From NCBI RefSeq assembly GCF_000772045.1, contig NZ_CP009754.1, positions 8,184,001-8,248,000 on the forward strand: a stretch of DNA of 64,000 nt. The letters are read 5' to 3'. Under the pieces are notes generated by a model. That model ran no database searches. It was given only the letters and a program-made list of their open reading frames with translations, and was not told the origin of the DNA. Of the stretch, positions 41,642-50,224 are shown one piece after another; position 1 is the stretch's first letter, and every line of letters starts with the position of its first letter. This DNA comes from Streptomyces sp. CCM_MD2014. GTDB taxonomy: Bacteria > Actinomycetota > Actinomycetes > Streptomycetales > Streptomycetaceae. Both the position numbers and the translations under genes were made by a program.

Positions 41642-42457
41642 ATGTCCCTCGGCCGAGTCCTGCGCAACGCCGCCATCGGAGTACTGGCCGTACTGTGGCT
41701 GGTCCCCACCTGGCTCCTCGTCGTCAACGCACTGGTACCCGCGGCAAATTACTCCGGGAGCCCGCACTGGCTGCCCGAGGACTTCGGGCTCTTCGACAAC
41801 ATGTCCCAGGCCTGGGACAAGGCCCACCTCGGCCCGGCCCTCGGCAACAGCCTCCTGTACTCCGTGGTCAGCGCCGTTGCCGCCGCGGTGCTCGCCGGCT
41901 TCGCCGCCTTCGCGACGATCGTCATGCCCGTCAAGCGGCAGGCCCTGTGGTTCTGGGTCATCTACTCCGGCACGCTGCTGCCTCTCCAGGTCTTCATCAG
42001 GCCCTTGTTCCTGTCGTACGCCCACACGTCGCTGTACGACACCCAGCTCGGTCTCGTGCTGATCTACACGGCGATCGCCGTCCCGTTCGCCTTCTTCGTC
42101 ATGCGCAACTACACGCTGACGCTGCCGCGGGAGGTCGTGGAGGCCGCACGTATGGACGGCGCGTCCTGGTGGCGGGTGTTCTGGCAGATCCACGTGCCGC
42201 TGACCCGCTCCGCGATGATCGCCGTGTTCGTGTTCCAGTTCGTCGCCGTCTGGAACGACCTGATGTTCGGCATCACCATGGCCACGAGCCGCAACATCCG
42301 GCCCGTCATGGCCGCGCTCGCCGACCTGCAGGGCAACTACTCCAACGTCGGACCGCCCGTCGTCCTGGCCGGCGCCCTCCTGGTCTCGCTGCCCACCGTG
42401 GTGCTGTTCTTCGCCGCCCAGCGCTTCTTCGTCAGCAGCCTCAAGATCCACCGCTGA
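41642..42457 (+). CDS. ABC sugar transporter permease (MalG-type)
   Basis: The 271-aa protein has six membrane segments beginning IGVLAVLWLVPTWLLVVNAL. The EAA motif PREVVEAARMDGASWWRVFWQIHVPL is complete. Size and order match MalG-type permeases that pair with the MalF-type protein encoded 2 bp upstream. The late SRNIRPVMAALADLQGNYSN segment is also family-like. It is followed after 89 bp by the secreted GH76 gene, indicating co-expression of import and extracellular depolymerisation. Confidence 0.92.
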   Translation: MSLGRVLRNAAIGVLAVLWLVPTWLLVVNALVPAANYSGSPHWLPEDFGLFDNMSQAWDKAHLGPALGNSLLYSVVSAVAAAVLAGFAAFATIVMPVKRQALWFWVIYSGTLLPLQVFIRPLFLSYAHTSLYDTQLGLVLIYTAIAVPFAFFVMRNYTLTLPREVVEAARMDGASWWRVFWQIHVPLTRSAMIAVFVFQFVAVWNDLMFGITMATSRNIRPVMAALADLQGNYSNVGPPVVLAGALLVSLPTVVLFFAAQRFFVSSLKIHR

Positions 42458-42546
42458 ACGCCCAGGACGCACCGCTGCAGCCCGGGACCCGCCGTCGAGC
42501 CCCGCACGCCCTCGCCTCCTTCCTCATCGCCGCGAAGGGAAACACC

Positions 42547-43752
42547 ATGCTCCGATCGCTGCTCACCCGCGCCACCGCCCCCGTCGTCTGCGCCGGACTG
42601 CTCTGGACGGCCGCCCCCGCCCACGCCCAGACCCCCGAACGGGCACGCCCCGTCTCCTCCCACGAATGGGCCGACCGCGCCACCGCCGGCTACCGCGCGC
42701 TGCAGAAGCACCTGTACGAAGGCGCCGGCCACCACGGCCTGTACCTGGAGCACACACCCCGCCAGGCGGCGGACCCGGAACACTCCTACCTGTGGCCGTT
42801 CCGCGAGGCCGCTCAGGCAGCCGTCGACATGCAGGCACTGCCGCACACCGGGGCCGCATACCGGCGCGACGCGGCCGAACGCTTCGACACGGCCGAGCTC
42901 TACCACACCTTTGGCGAGCGTCCGGGCTACGAGTCCTACCTCCCCGCACCCCTGGGCACGGGCGGCGACGTGTACTACGACGACAACGCCGTGGTCGCCC
43001 TCACCCAGCTCGACCAGTACGAGGCCACCGGAGACGAACGCTTCCTGAAGCGCGCCGAGAACGTCGTTCCCGTCGTCTCACGGGCCTGGGACGGCGACCC
43101 CGGCAAGGCGTGCCCCGGCGGCATGGACTGGTACGACTCGCCGAACAACAACATCCGGGCCACCAACGTCACCGCCCTGTCCGCCCAACTCGCCGCCCGC
43201 CTCTACGAGCACACCCGTGACCGCGCCTACCTCGACAAGGCGGAGCAGTGGTACGGCTGGGTCTACTCGTGCATGCGCAAGGCGCCCGGTCTGTACGCCA
43301 ACGACCGCGGCGACGACGGCAGCACCAACGAGACGCTGTGGACGTACAACTCGGGCGCCATGATCGGCACCGCCACCGCCCTCTACCGGGGCACCGGGAA
43401 CGCCGGGTACCTGGAGAAGGCGGTGGAGGACGCCCGCGGTTCCCTGGCGTACTGGAAGACGGGCGACCGCCTGCACGACCAGCCGGCCGTCTTCAACGCC
43501 TTCTACCTCAAGGACCTCCTCGACCTGGACGCCGTCCGCCCCGACCCCGCCCGGCTGGAGGTGATGAGCGCGTACGCCGACGGCACGTACCGCACCAACC
43601 GGGACCCCTCCACCGGCCTCTTCCGCTTCCAGCCCTCCAACGGAGGCGACTACGACCCCGCGGCCCCGGCCGCGACCCTCAACCAGTCGGCCATGGTCCA
43701 GATCTTCGCCACCCTCGCCCACGCCACGGACCAGCACCGCCGGCCCTCCTGA
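42547..43752 (+). CDS. secreted glycoside hydrolase family 76 (endo-alpha-1,6-mannanase)
   Basis: The 401-aa precursor has a signal peptide with probable cleavage at AHA-QT (after residue 27). GH76 features include the Asp pair in GDVYYDDNAVVALTQLDQY (D145, D146), the usual catalytic pair, and MDWYDSPNNNIRATNVTALSAQLAARLY with WTYNSGAMIGTATALY. GH76 enzymes cut the alpha-1,6 backbone of fungal-type mannan outside the cell. The ATG at 42547 follows a GAAGGGA site. It lies just after the importer genes that would take up its products. Confidence 0.9.
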   Translation: MLRSLLTRATAPVVCAGLLWTAAPAHAQTPERARPVSSHEWADRATAGYRALQKHLYEGAGHHGLYLEHTPRQAADPEHSYLWPFREAAQAAVDMQALPHTGAAYRRDAAERFDTAELYHTFGERPGYESYLPAPLGTGGDVYYDDNAVVALTQLDQYEATGDERFLKRAENVVPVVSRAWDGDPGKACPGGMDWYDSPNNNIRATNVTALSAQLAARLYEHTRDRAYLDKAEQWYGWVYSCMRKAPGLYANDRGDDGSTNETLWTYNSGAMIGTATALYRGTGNAGYLEKAVEDARGSLAYWKTGDRLHDQPAVFNAFYLKDLLDLDAVRPDPARLEVMSAYADGTYRTNRDPSTGLFRFQPSNGGDYDPAAPAATLNQSAMVQIFATLAHATDQHRRPS

Positions 43753-43802
43753 CGCGGTCCACCGCACCATCCCGCCCTCGACACCGAAGGACCTCACGCA
43801 CC

Positions 43803-46800
43803 ATGCCCAAGCCACCGCTGACCCGGCCGTCCTGGTGGGACTCCGACATCGCCCGCGACATCCTGAAGGAACGCGTGGCCACCACCGCGGACCTCGGCGG
43901 CCTGCACGTGCGGATGTCGGGAGAGCCTCTGCTGCGCAGTGACGGAAGGGGCGGACTGCTGCAGTCCATCCGGCTGCGGGTGTTCCGTCCCGGCGACGCC
44001 GCCGGGCACCCTCGCGTCACCAGGGCCCGCGTCACCACCGGCGGCGGCTCCCCCGTCCACTGCGAGGTCGTACCGGGCCCGGACGGCGACACCCGCCTCC
44101 TGGTCCCGGAGGTGGACGCGCCCACTCCCTTGCTGATCGAGCTTCCCGAGCTCGAAGAGGGCGCCCGGCTCACCTTCGAGGCGCGACCGCAGCGGCACTG
44201 GACGCTGCACCTGGTGCAGCACTCCCACCTGGACATCGGCTACACCGACCCGCAGGGCCGGGTGATGGCCGAGAGCCGCGCCTACCTCGACTCCCTCCTC
44301 GAACTGTGCCGGGACACCGACGACTGGCCGGACCCGGCGCGGTTCCGCTGGGCCGTCGAAGGATTCCACTCCTTCCAGGACTGGCGCGCCAACCGCCCCC
44401 GGCGCCAAGTCGAGACGTTCCTCGACCGCGTGCGCGAGGGACGCGTCGAGCTCACCGCCATGCCGTTCAACCTCCACACCGAGACCTGCTCGACCGACGA
44501 ACTGCACGAACTGCTGCGCCCGGTGACCGAGCTGCGCCACCGGCACGGCGTCGACATCACCACCGCCATGCAGACGGACGTGCCCGGCCAGGTGGTGGGC
44601 CTGCCCGACGTCCTGGCCGACAACGGCATCCGCTACCTGTCCGTGGCCCACAACTGGGCCGGACGCGCCGTGCCCCACCTCGTCGGCGGGGAGCATCTTC
44701 CCCGCCTGTTCCGCTGGCAGGCGCCCAGCGGAAACAGCGTCCTGGTCTGGCGGACCGACACCCCGCACGGGCTGGCCTACATGGAGGGCTCGATCCTCGG
44801 CTTCGACGAGTCCTACGACCACGTCGACGACCTGCTGCCCGCCTATCTCAGCGCCCTCGCCCGATTCCCCTACCCTCACCAGGGACGCGGCATCCCGGGC
44901 TTCCCCGCCCTCGACCTGCCCGACACCGCCGACCCCTACCCCTTCGACGTCCTGCACCTGCGGGTGCTGGGCAAGTTCGCCGACAACGGCCCCCCGCGCC
45001 GCATCATCTCCGACACGGTGCGCCGCTGGAACGAGCAGTGGGCGTACCCGCAGCTGCGCGCCTCCCGCAACCAGGACTTCTTCGAGGACGCCGAGAAACG
45101 CGTCGGCGACCGTCTGGAGACCTACCGGGGCGACTGGAGCGACTGGTGGGTCGACGGCGTCGGCGCCGGCGCCGTTCCCCTGGCCGCCACCCGACGCGGG
45201 CAGGCCGCCCTCTCCGAGGCACAGACCGTGGCCGGGTACGCCCACCTCATGGGCGTACCCGGCAGCACCGCCGTCACCGCCGGCGCACCGGACGTCTACC
45301 GGTCCGCGTCCCTGTTCAACGAACACACCTGGGGTGCCGGCGACCCCTGGACCCACGGGGACCACGGCCACGGATCCGGCGAGAAGCAGTGGCACTGGAA
45401 GTACTCCCAGGCCATGCGCGCGCACGACGACGCCGAGACACTCCTCGACGCCGCCTCCGCGCTGCTCGGCGAAGCCCTCGCTCCCGCCGACGACGCGACG
45501 GCGTCCTTCTACGCCGTGAACACGTGCAGCTGGCCGCGGAGTGAAACCGTCCGGCTCTTCCTGCCGGAGAGCACGGTGGCGCTCGGCGTGCGCGTCCAGG
45601 TCGTCGACGCCCGCACCGGCACACCCCTGTCGTTCGCGGAGGAGGCCCAGACCAACGAGCGACACCGCGCGGCGGGCCGCTTCCTGCACGTACCCGTCAC
45701 GGACGTGCCCGCCTGCGGAGCCGTGCGTCTGGACATCGTCACGGCCGCCGAGTCCTCGGCGCGGGGCGGGGAGACGGCGCGGCCGGCCGCCGACGACACC
45801 GTCCTGGAGAACGATCACCTGCGCGTGACCGTGGACCTGCGCGAGGCGTGCATCTCCTCCATCGTCGACAAGGCCACCGGCCGCGAGATGGTCCGCCAGG
45901 ACGCGGCCGTCGGCTTCAACGGCTACGTCTACGACGAGTACGCCACGGCCGGCGCGTTCAACCACCAGTCGAGCAAGACCGTGGCCGACGACTCGATGCA
46001 CCTGCTCACCTCGCGCAGCACCGCCCCGCCCGCGGCCCTCGTCGAGCGCACCACGGACCCCACCGGGCAGACCGTCGTCTACGAGTGCGCCCCGGCCGGC
46101 ACCCGTCGCCTCCGGGTACGCGTGCACCTTCCGCACCACGCGGCCCGCGTCGACCTGGAGAACCGCATCGACAAGAACGCCACCCTGACCAAGGAGAGCG
46201 CCTTCTTCGCCTTCCCCTTCGCCCTGCACGATCCCGCCGTGCACACGGAAGCCACGGGCGGAGTCCTGGGCGGCGACCGGGAGACCGTACCGGGCTCGGC
46301 GGCCCACATGCGCGCCGTTCGCCGCTGGATCAGTCTGAGCGACGGCACCCGCCACGCCGCACTGGCGACGGCCGACGCCCCGCTCGTGCAACTCGGCGGG
46401 ATCGCGATCCCCTACGCCCCCTATCCGCAGTCGCTGCCACGGCGGGAACCGGCGACGGTCTTCTCCTGGGTGCACAACAACATCTGGGACACGAACTTCC
46501 CGGCCCAGCAGGCGTTCGACCACGTCTTCCGCTACAGCGTCGCGTTCAGTACCGCCGCGGAGGGCGACGCGACGCACGCCGACGAGCTCGGCGTGCGAAC
46601 CGCCGCCATCACCGGCCACCCCCTCGTGCCGGTACGGGCCCGCGCCGCCGATGCCGATGCCCCCGCCCAGACCCGGTTCCTGACCCTGGACGACCCCCGG
46701 GTACGACTGGTCGGGGTGACCGTCCCCGAGAGCGGCACTCTCATGGTGCGCCTGCAGTCGGTCGCCGACGCCCCCCTCACCTGCCGCCTGCGCACCCCCT

Positions 46801-46982
46801 TCGCGCTGGCGCGCGCCGTCCGGACCAACTACCTGGGCTTCGCCACACGCGACATCGCACCGGAACCCGACCGCGCCGTCCCCGTCGACGTGCCCGCCCT
46901 CGGCACGGCGGCCGTCGTTCTCCACCTGCGCCCCTCCGGCGCCGGAAGCACGGACGGTCCGTCCACCCGGACGGACGAGTGA
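43803..46982 (+). CDS. glycoside hydrolase family 38 (alpha-mannosidase)
   Basis: The 1059-aa protein has the GH38 zinc-binding H-x-H-x-D in LVQHSHLDIGYTDP (H140, H142, D144) and the catalytic nucleophile D259 in AMQTDVPGQV. A long C-terminal beta-rich region completes the family length. No signal peptide is seen, so it probably removes alpha-linked mannose from imported oligosaccharides in the cytoplasm. It ends the plus-strand arm after GH76 and complements GH125, which takes alpha-1,6 bonds. ATG 43803 lies 50 bp after the GH76 stop. Confidence 0.92.
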   Translation: MPKPPLTRPSWWDSDIARDILKERVATTADLGGLHVRMSGEPLLRSDGRGGLLQSIRLRVFRPGDAAGHPRVTRARVTTGGGSPVHCEVVPGPDGDTRLLVPEVDAPTPLLIELPELEEGARLTFEARPQRHWTLHLVQHSHLDIGYTDPQGRVMAESRAYLDSLLELCRDTDDWPDPARFRWAVEGFHSFQDWRANRPRRQVETFLDRVREGRVELTAMPFNLHTETCSTDELHELLRPVTELRHRHGVDITTAMQTDVPGQVVGLPDVLADNGIRYLSVAHNWAGRAVPHLVGGEHLPRLFRWQAPSGNSVLVWRTDTPHGLAYMEGSILGFDESYDHVDDLLPAYLSALARFPYPHQGRGIPGFPALDLPDTADPYPFDVLHLRVLGKFADNGPPRRIISDTVRRWNEQWAYPQLRASRNQDFFEDAEKRVGDRLETYRGDWSDWWVDGVGAGAVPLAATRRGQAALSEAQTVAGYAHLMGVPGSTAVTAGAPDVYRSASLFNEHTWGAGDPWTHGDHGHGSGEKQWHWKYSQAMRAHDDAETLLDAASALLGEALAPADDATASFYAVNTCSWPRSETVRLFLPESTVALGVRVQVVDARTGTPLSFAEEAQTNERHRAAGRFLHVPVTDVPACGAVRLDIVTAAESSARGGETARPAADDTVLENDHLRVTVDLREACISSIVDKATGREMVRQDAAVGFNGYVYDEYATAGAFNHQSSKTVADDSMHLLTSRSTAPPAALVERTTDPTGQTVVYECAPAGTRRLRVRVHLPHHAARVDLENRIDKNATLTKESAFFAFPFALHDPAVHTEATGGVLGGDRETVPGSAAHMRAVRRWISLSDGTRHAALATADAPLVQLGGIAIPYAPYPQSLPRREPATVFSWVHNNIWDTNFPAQQAFDHVFRYSVAFSTAAEGDATHADELGVRTAAITGHPLVPVRARAADADAPAQTRFLTLDDPRVRLVGVTVPESGTLMVRLQSVADAPLTCRLRTPFALARAVRTNYLGFATRDIAPEPDRAVPVDVPALGTAAVVLHLRPSGAGSTDGPSTRTDE

Positions 46983-47166
46983 CCGCACGCCGCTCGGGCC
47001 GGCCCCGGGACGTGACGACCGCCGGCCCCGGCCGAACGCTCAGGGCCGGTGCGCGTCGCCCCGGACGGTTGCGGATGAACGAGGGTGCGTCGGCCATCGC
47101 CTGTGGGAAGGCCGGCCCGGGCCCCTCCCCTGGGGGGGGGTCAGTGCACGTTCACAGGATCACGGC

Positions 47167-47612
47167 ATGTCTGATGCCTTCTCCATCTTGTGGACCCACC
47201 ACGTGTGCGGGACGAGGTGTACGCCTTGCATGTCAACCGCCGTGAGGTGTTCGTGCTCAGCCGGATGCGGGTGATCGACCGTGAGCGGCGTGGCTGCTGC
47301 GGGACGGCTCCCGCAACGTGGGAGGACCCTCCGTGCCCCGGGCACGACGACGGGTCGATGCCCGGCGCCTGGGGCTGCGGCGCCGAGCCGGTGCACGTGG
47401 ACGCCACACCCGTACGCTTCGGCACCCCCGTCCCCGGCGAACTGCTGGCCAGACTCACCTGGCGCAACCGCCGGGGCCGGACCCGCCGGCTGAAGCACGT
47501 GGTGGACGGCCGTCTCGAGAACTCGGTCAGCCTCCAGGGCTTCTACCGTCTGACACCCGAGTCGGCCGCAGAGCCGGCGGAGGTCACCGCGGGTGCCGTT
47601 TCCAGCCGCTGA
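47167..47612 (+). pseudogene. hypothetical gene apparently broken by an early frameshift
   Basis: From ATG 47167 one frame gives MSDAFSILWTHHV, but the sequence that continues naturally (RDEVYALHVNRREVFVLSRM, then VIDRERRGCCG and LTWRNRRGRTRRLKHVVDGR) is in another frame from about 47206. The second part runs to a stop at 47612 and has good codon bias. The join is what I expect of a conserved actinomycete protein with a single indel near 47205; alternatively the gene truly begins at ATG 47190. The family is not named; a GCC-G/GHDDG Cys/His cluster is visible. Confidence 0.45.
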
Positions 47613-47972
47613 CAGACAACCCGCGGCACTGGAACACCCCTGCGACGACCACCGCAGCCGGCGTTCCACGGTGATGTCCGAACCGGTCGGAACGCCGGTG
47701 TCCGATGGGGTCTCGGCGATCACTGCCGCGCATGGGGAGTCCGCGACGAAGGGGCGTCGGACGAACATCGCGTTGTGGCAGGCACTCGCCAGCCGGATTC
47801 TCCCGTATGTGCCCGAGCCGCGCAAGCGGGTGCTCCCCGCCACGCCGCCGGAGGTTCTGGCGCCGGCGGCCGCGCTGAAGCGGGAGAGTCCGGGCCGCAC
47901 GGCGGGGCACGGTGCAGGGCCGACCGCTGACCGCCCTGGCTCCATGGGTGTGGCGGGCGATCGGTCTCGAAG
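47613..47972. other. intergenic region, no gene supported
   Basis: These 360 bp separate the frameshifted gene from the end of the flavoprotein gene. Open frames on both strands exist but have no recognised motifs or ribosome sites. It may include decayed coding sequence; I could not identify a family. Confidence 0.35.
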
Positions 47973-49127
47973 TCAACGGACAGGGGTCGGGAAGGACTTG
48001 TCGCCGAAGAGGATCCGGCCCGCCGCGGCCCGGCCGACCGGTGTGCGAAGCAGTGTGAAAGCCGCTTGGGCCATGGTGGGGGTGCGCACCTGGGCCAGTC
48101 CCCTGCGCAGGGTCAGCCGGCCTCGGAAAGCGGCGCGCAGAGCGGCTCCGTCGTAGGCGGACAGCGAGTCCGGCCGCTTGGTGCGCAGCGCGTGGTCCAG
48201 AACTTCGGCCGCGAACTCCGACAACCGCAGACAGGGATCCAGGCCGCCGGCGGTGAGCGGGGAGACCGCGCCGGCCGCGTCACCCACCAGAAGGCCGACG
48301 GCGCAGCCGATCCGGCGCAGTACGCCCCCGACGGGAATCGGGCCGCCGCGCCGCTCCACCGCTTCCGGACGGTCCACGCCGGACAACCCGGGCGCTGACG
48401 CGCTGAACCGCTGCAGTGCTCCGCGAAGTCCGTCCGGGAAACGGTCCGCATAGCCTGCGACGCCCACGTGCGCGTGCCGTCCGTCATTGACCACCCACGC
48501 CAGGTAGCCGGGAGCGAGCGAGGGGTCGAGCACGCAGTGGAAGGTCGGAGGCTCGTCGCGGCCGGCAAGCTCGAAGACCTCTTCGGCTCCGACCAGCAGG
48601 TGGTGGTTGCGGTCGAGGGCGAGGTCGCGGGCGACGCTGGAGCGGGCTCCGTCGGCACCGACGACGAACCGCGCCCGGACCGCCGTAGGCCCGTCGCGGC
48701 CCAGGAGGCGGAACGTGTCGCCCTGCCGTCCGGCGTAGCGCGTGCCCAGGGCGATCCGCACGCCGGCGGCCGTCGCGGTGGCCGCCGTCGCCGTGTACAG
48801 AGGCGCCATGTCTCCTACGCGGTACTCGTCGCGGCTGCTGACCAGGGATACCGGGCGGCGCAGATCGGGCGGGTAGAGGACGACCCGACGAATCGGTGGG
48901 CCGAGGTGCTCGGGAGGCAGCGGGAAGTCGTCGAGCGTCTTCCGCACGAAGATCCCCGTGGTGCGGACCGCGCCGGCGAGACTGGTTCGCCGGTCGACCA
49001 GGAGGACGTCGTGGCCCTGCCGTGCGAGGAGTGTGGCGGTGTGGAGGCCGGCCAGCCCGGCGCCGACGACCAGGACGTCGGTACGGGCGGTGGGCCCGAG
49101 GCGGTCGGTGCCGGTCGGTGTCGTCAC
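47973..49127 (-). CDS. FAD-dependent oxidoreductase (geranylgeranyl reductase/monooxygenase-like)
   Basis: The 384-aa protein has an N-terminal Rossmann GxGxxG in VLVVGAGLAGLHTATLLARQG (about residues 18-38), the RFVVGADGARSSVAR motif (DG motif) near 160, and a second FAD contact at VGLLVGDAAGAVSPLTAGGL around 290. The order matches the flavin monooxygenase/geranylgeranyl-reductase superfamily. The GTG start overlaps the TGA of the XRE gene upstream, so it is coupled to DUF2975-XRE. Its substrate is unknown; reduction of an isoprenoid or hydroxylation of an aromatic are both possible. Confidence 0.85.
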   Translation of the reverse strand: MTTPTGTDRLGPTARTDVLVVGAGLAGLHTATLLARQGHDVLLVDRRTSLAGAVRTTGIFVRKTLDDFPLPPEHLGPPIRRVVLYPPDLRRPVSLVSSRDEYRVGDMAPLYTATAATATAAGVRIALGTRYAGRQGDTFRLLGRDGPTAVRARFVVGADGARSSVARDLALDRNHHLLVGAEEVFELAGRDEPPTFHCVLDPSLAPGYLAWVVNDGRHAHVGVAGYADRFPDGLRGALQRFSASAPGLSGVDRPEAVERRGGPIPVGGVLRRIGCAVGLLVGDAAGAVSPLTAGGLDPCLRLSEFAAEVLDHALRTKRPDSLSAYDGAALRAAFRGRLTLRRGLAQVRTPTMAQAAFTLLRTPVGRAAAGRILFGDKSFPTPVR

Positions 49128-49369
49128 AGGTGACGCCCCGCGGCCGTGGCCTCGTGCGCCGCGCTTTCGGCCTCCCAGCGCAGTAGGTCTCCGGGCTGGC
49201 AGTCCAGGACCTCGCAGAGCGCGGCAAGGGTGGTGAACCGGACCGCCTTGGCGCGGCCGTTCTTGAGAACCGCCAGGTTGGCGGGGGTGATGCCGACGCG
49301 TTCGGCGAGTTCGCCCACGGACATCTTGCGCCTGGCCAGCATCACGTCGATGTCGACGACGATCGGCAT
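49124..49369 (-). CDS. small XRE/Cro-type helix-turn-helix regulator
   Basis: This 81-aa protein (MPIVVDIDVMLARRKMSVGELAERVGITPANLAVLKNG...) is a single Cro/C1-type helix-turn-helix domain of the YozG kind. It lies between DUF2975 and the flavoprotein, overlapping the former by 1 nt and the latter by 4 nt. DUF2975-XRE pairs recur widely, and the regulator usually controls its own operon; the paired palindromes upstream of the DUF2975 gene are candidate sites. Confidence 0.92.
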   Translation of the reverse strand: MPIVVDIDVMLARRKMSVGELAERVGITPANLAVLKNGRAKAVRFTTLAALCEVLDCQPGDLLRWEAESAAHEATAAGRHL

Positions 49370-49860
49370 CAGATCACCTCGGCCAGCTCGGCCTGCATCC
49401 GGGTCGCCTCGACCTCGCGGGCGACCGCCTGGGCGAGCAGCATCCGCAGCACGAGCACGATCAGGGCGACCGCGAAGACCGCCAGGGAGACACCGCCGAG
49501 CAGCAGGACGACGCCCGGGGCCACCGCCTCGCCCGGCGCCAGAACGACGCCCAGTGCGAAGACCAGGAGCGCCGCAGCGGTGAAAGCGCCGATCACGCCA
49601 TGCACGTACCGGAAGGCGCCGTCCGAGAACACGTTCCCGCGTCGCACCATGTTCACCAGCCGCCACACGCAGACCAGGACGGTCTGGGCCGTGCCGATGC
49701 CCAGGACCACGATCAGCAGGACCGGAACGCGCCGGTCCGCGAGCACACTGCCCTCCATGTCGTCGGCCAGCAGCGCGACCATCACGGTCTGCACGAACAG
49801 CGAACCGGCGAGCAGTGCCACGAGCACGGCACGCAGAGCCAGCACGGTGATCTTTCCCAT
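49369..49860 (-). CDS. DUF2975 membrane protein
   Basis: The 163-aa protein has four transmembrane segments (about residues 5-30, 45-65, 85-107 and 112-140) followed by an amphipathic tail. This is the DUF2975 layout, and the adjacent XRE gene is its standard partner. The start is ATG 49858-49860 with an AAGGGGAAG ribosome site. Its role is not established; in pairs of this kind it may act as a membrane sensor for the small regulator. It leads the three-gene operon. Confidence 0.88.
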   Translation of the reverse strand: MGKITVLALRAVLVALLAGSLFVQTVMVALLADDMEGSVLADRRVPVLLIVVLGIGTAQTVLVCVWRLVNMVRRGNVFSDGAFRYVHGVIGAFTAAALLVFALGVVLAPGEAVAPGVVLLLGGVSLAVFAVALIVLVLRMLLAQAVAREVEATRMQAELAEVI

Positions 49861-49869
49861 CACTTCCCC

Positions 49870-49909
49870 TTCGATCGAAACACAGTGGGAATCTATCGAT
49901 ATTCGATAG
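49870..49909. promoter_or_regulatory. paired palindromes upstream of the DUF2975/XRE operon
   Basis: TTCGATCGAA (49870-49879) is a perfect 10-bp palindrome. CTATCGA-TAT-TCGATAG (49893-49909) is a perfect 7-3-7 inverted repeat 13 bp farther upstream. Both share the TCGA core and lie 10-50 bp before the DUF2975 start, a good position for autorepression by the XRE protein. Confidence 0.6.
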
Positions 49910-49990
49910 GAGGGGCAAGGTGGTGGCCAGCGTCCGGGCCGGACAGCGGGTTCAACTGGAGCCGCGCTGGCCGGCGTCCGGGCTGCTGGG

Positions 49991-50065
49991 GGCCGGTGGA
50001 ACGATCGCCGCAAGGTGATCGACAGGATCTTGTTCCGGGTCCGAACGGGCATCCCGTGGCGGGAC
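49991..50065 (+). mobile_element. IS5-type transposase fragment
   Basis: Translation from 49991 gives GRWNDRRKVIDRILFRVRTG followed by IPWRD, the conserved N-terminal segment of IS5-group transposases (DRxxxxGILxxLRTGxxWRDLP). It is truncated at both ends, with no complete open frame or inverted repeats around it, so it is a relic inside the 315-bp gap before the MFS gene end. Confidence 0.65.
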
Positions 50066-50224
50066 CCCCCGAGCGCGTCGGTGCGGAGAGGCTCTCGTCA
50101 CCAGCCTTGACGTGCCCGCCGATGGCGCGCCCCCGGCCCGCCGATTCCCGGTCCGTCCCTGATCCGCCTGACACTCCGAGATGAACGTCGCGGTGTGCCG
50201 TTGCTGCCGTGATCGTTCCGTTGG

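Noticed and set aside
43794..46988. Long minus-strand open frame opposite the GH38 alpha-mannosidase
   Set aside because: The plus strand has zinc ligands and nucleophile of GH38; the opposite frame shows only Gly/Val/Arg-rich filler and no ribosome site.
47584..47976. Minus-strand open frame in the gap before the flavoprotein gene
   Set aside because: Arg/Pro-rich translation, no ribosome site, no recognised domain; the alternative frames on both strands are equally open.
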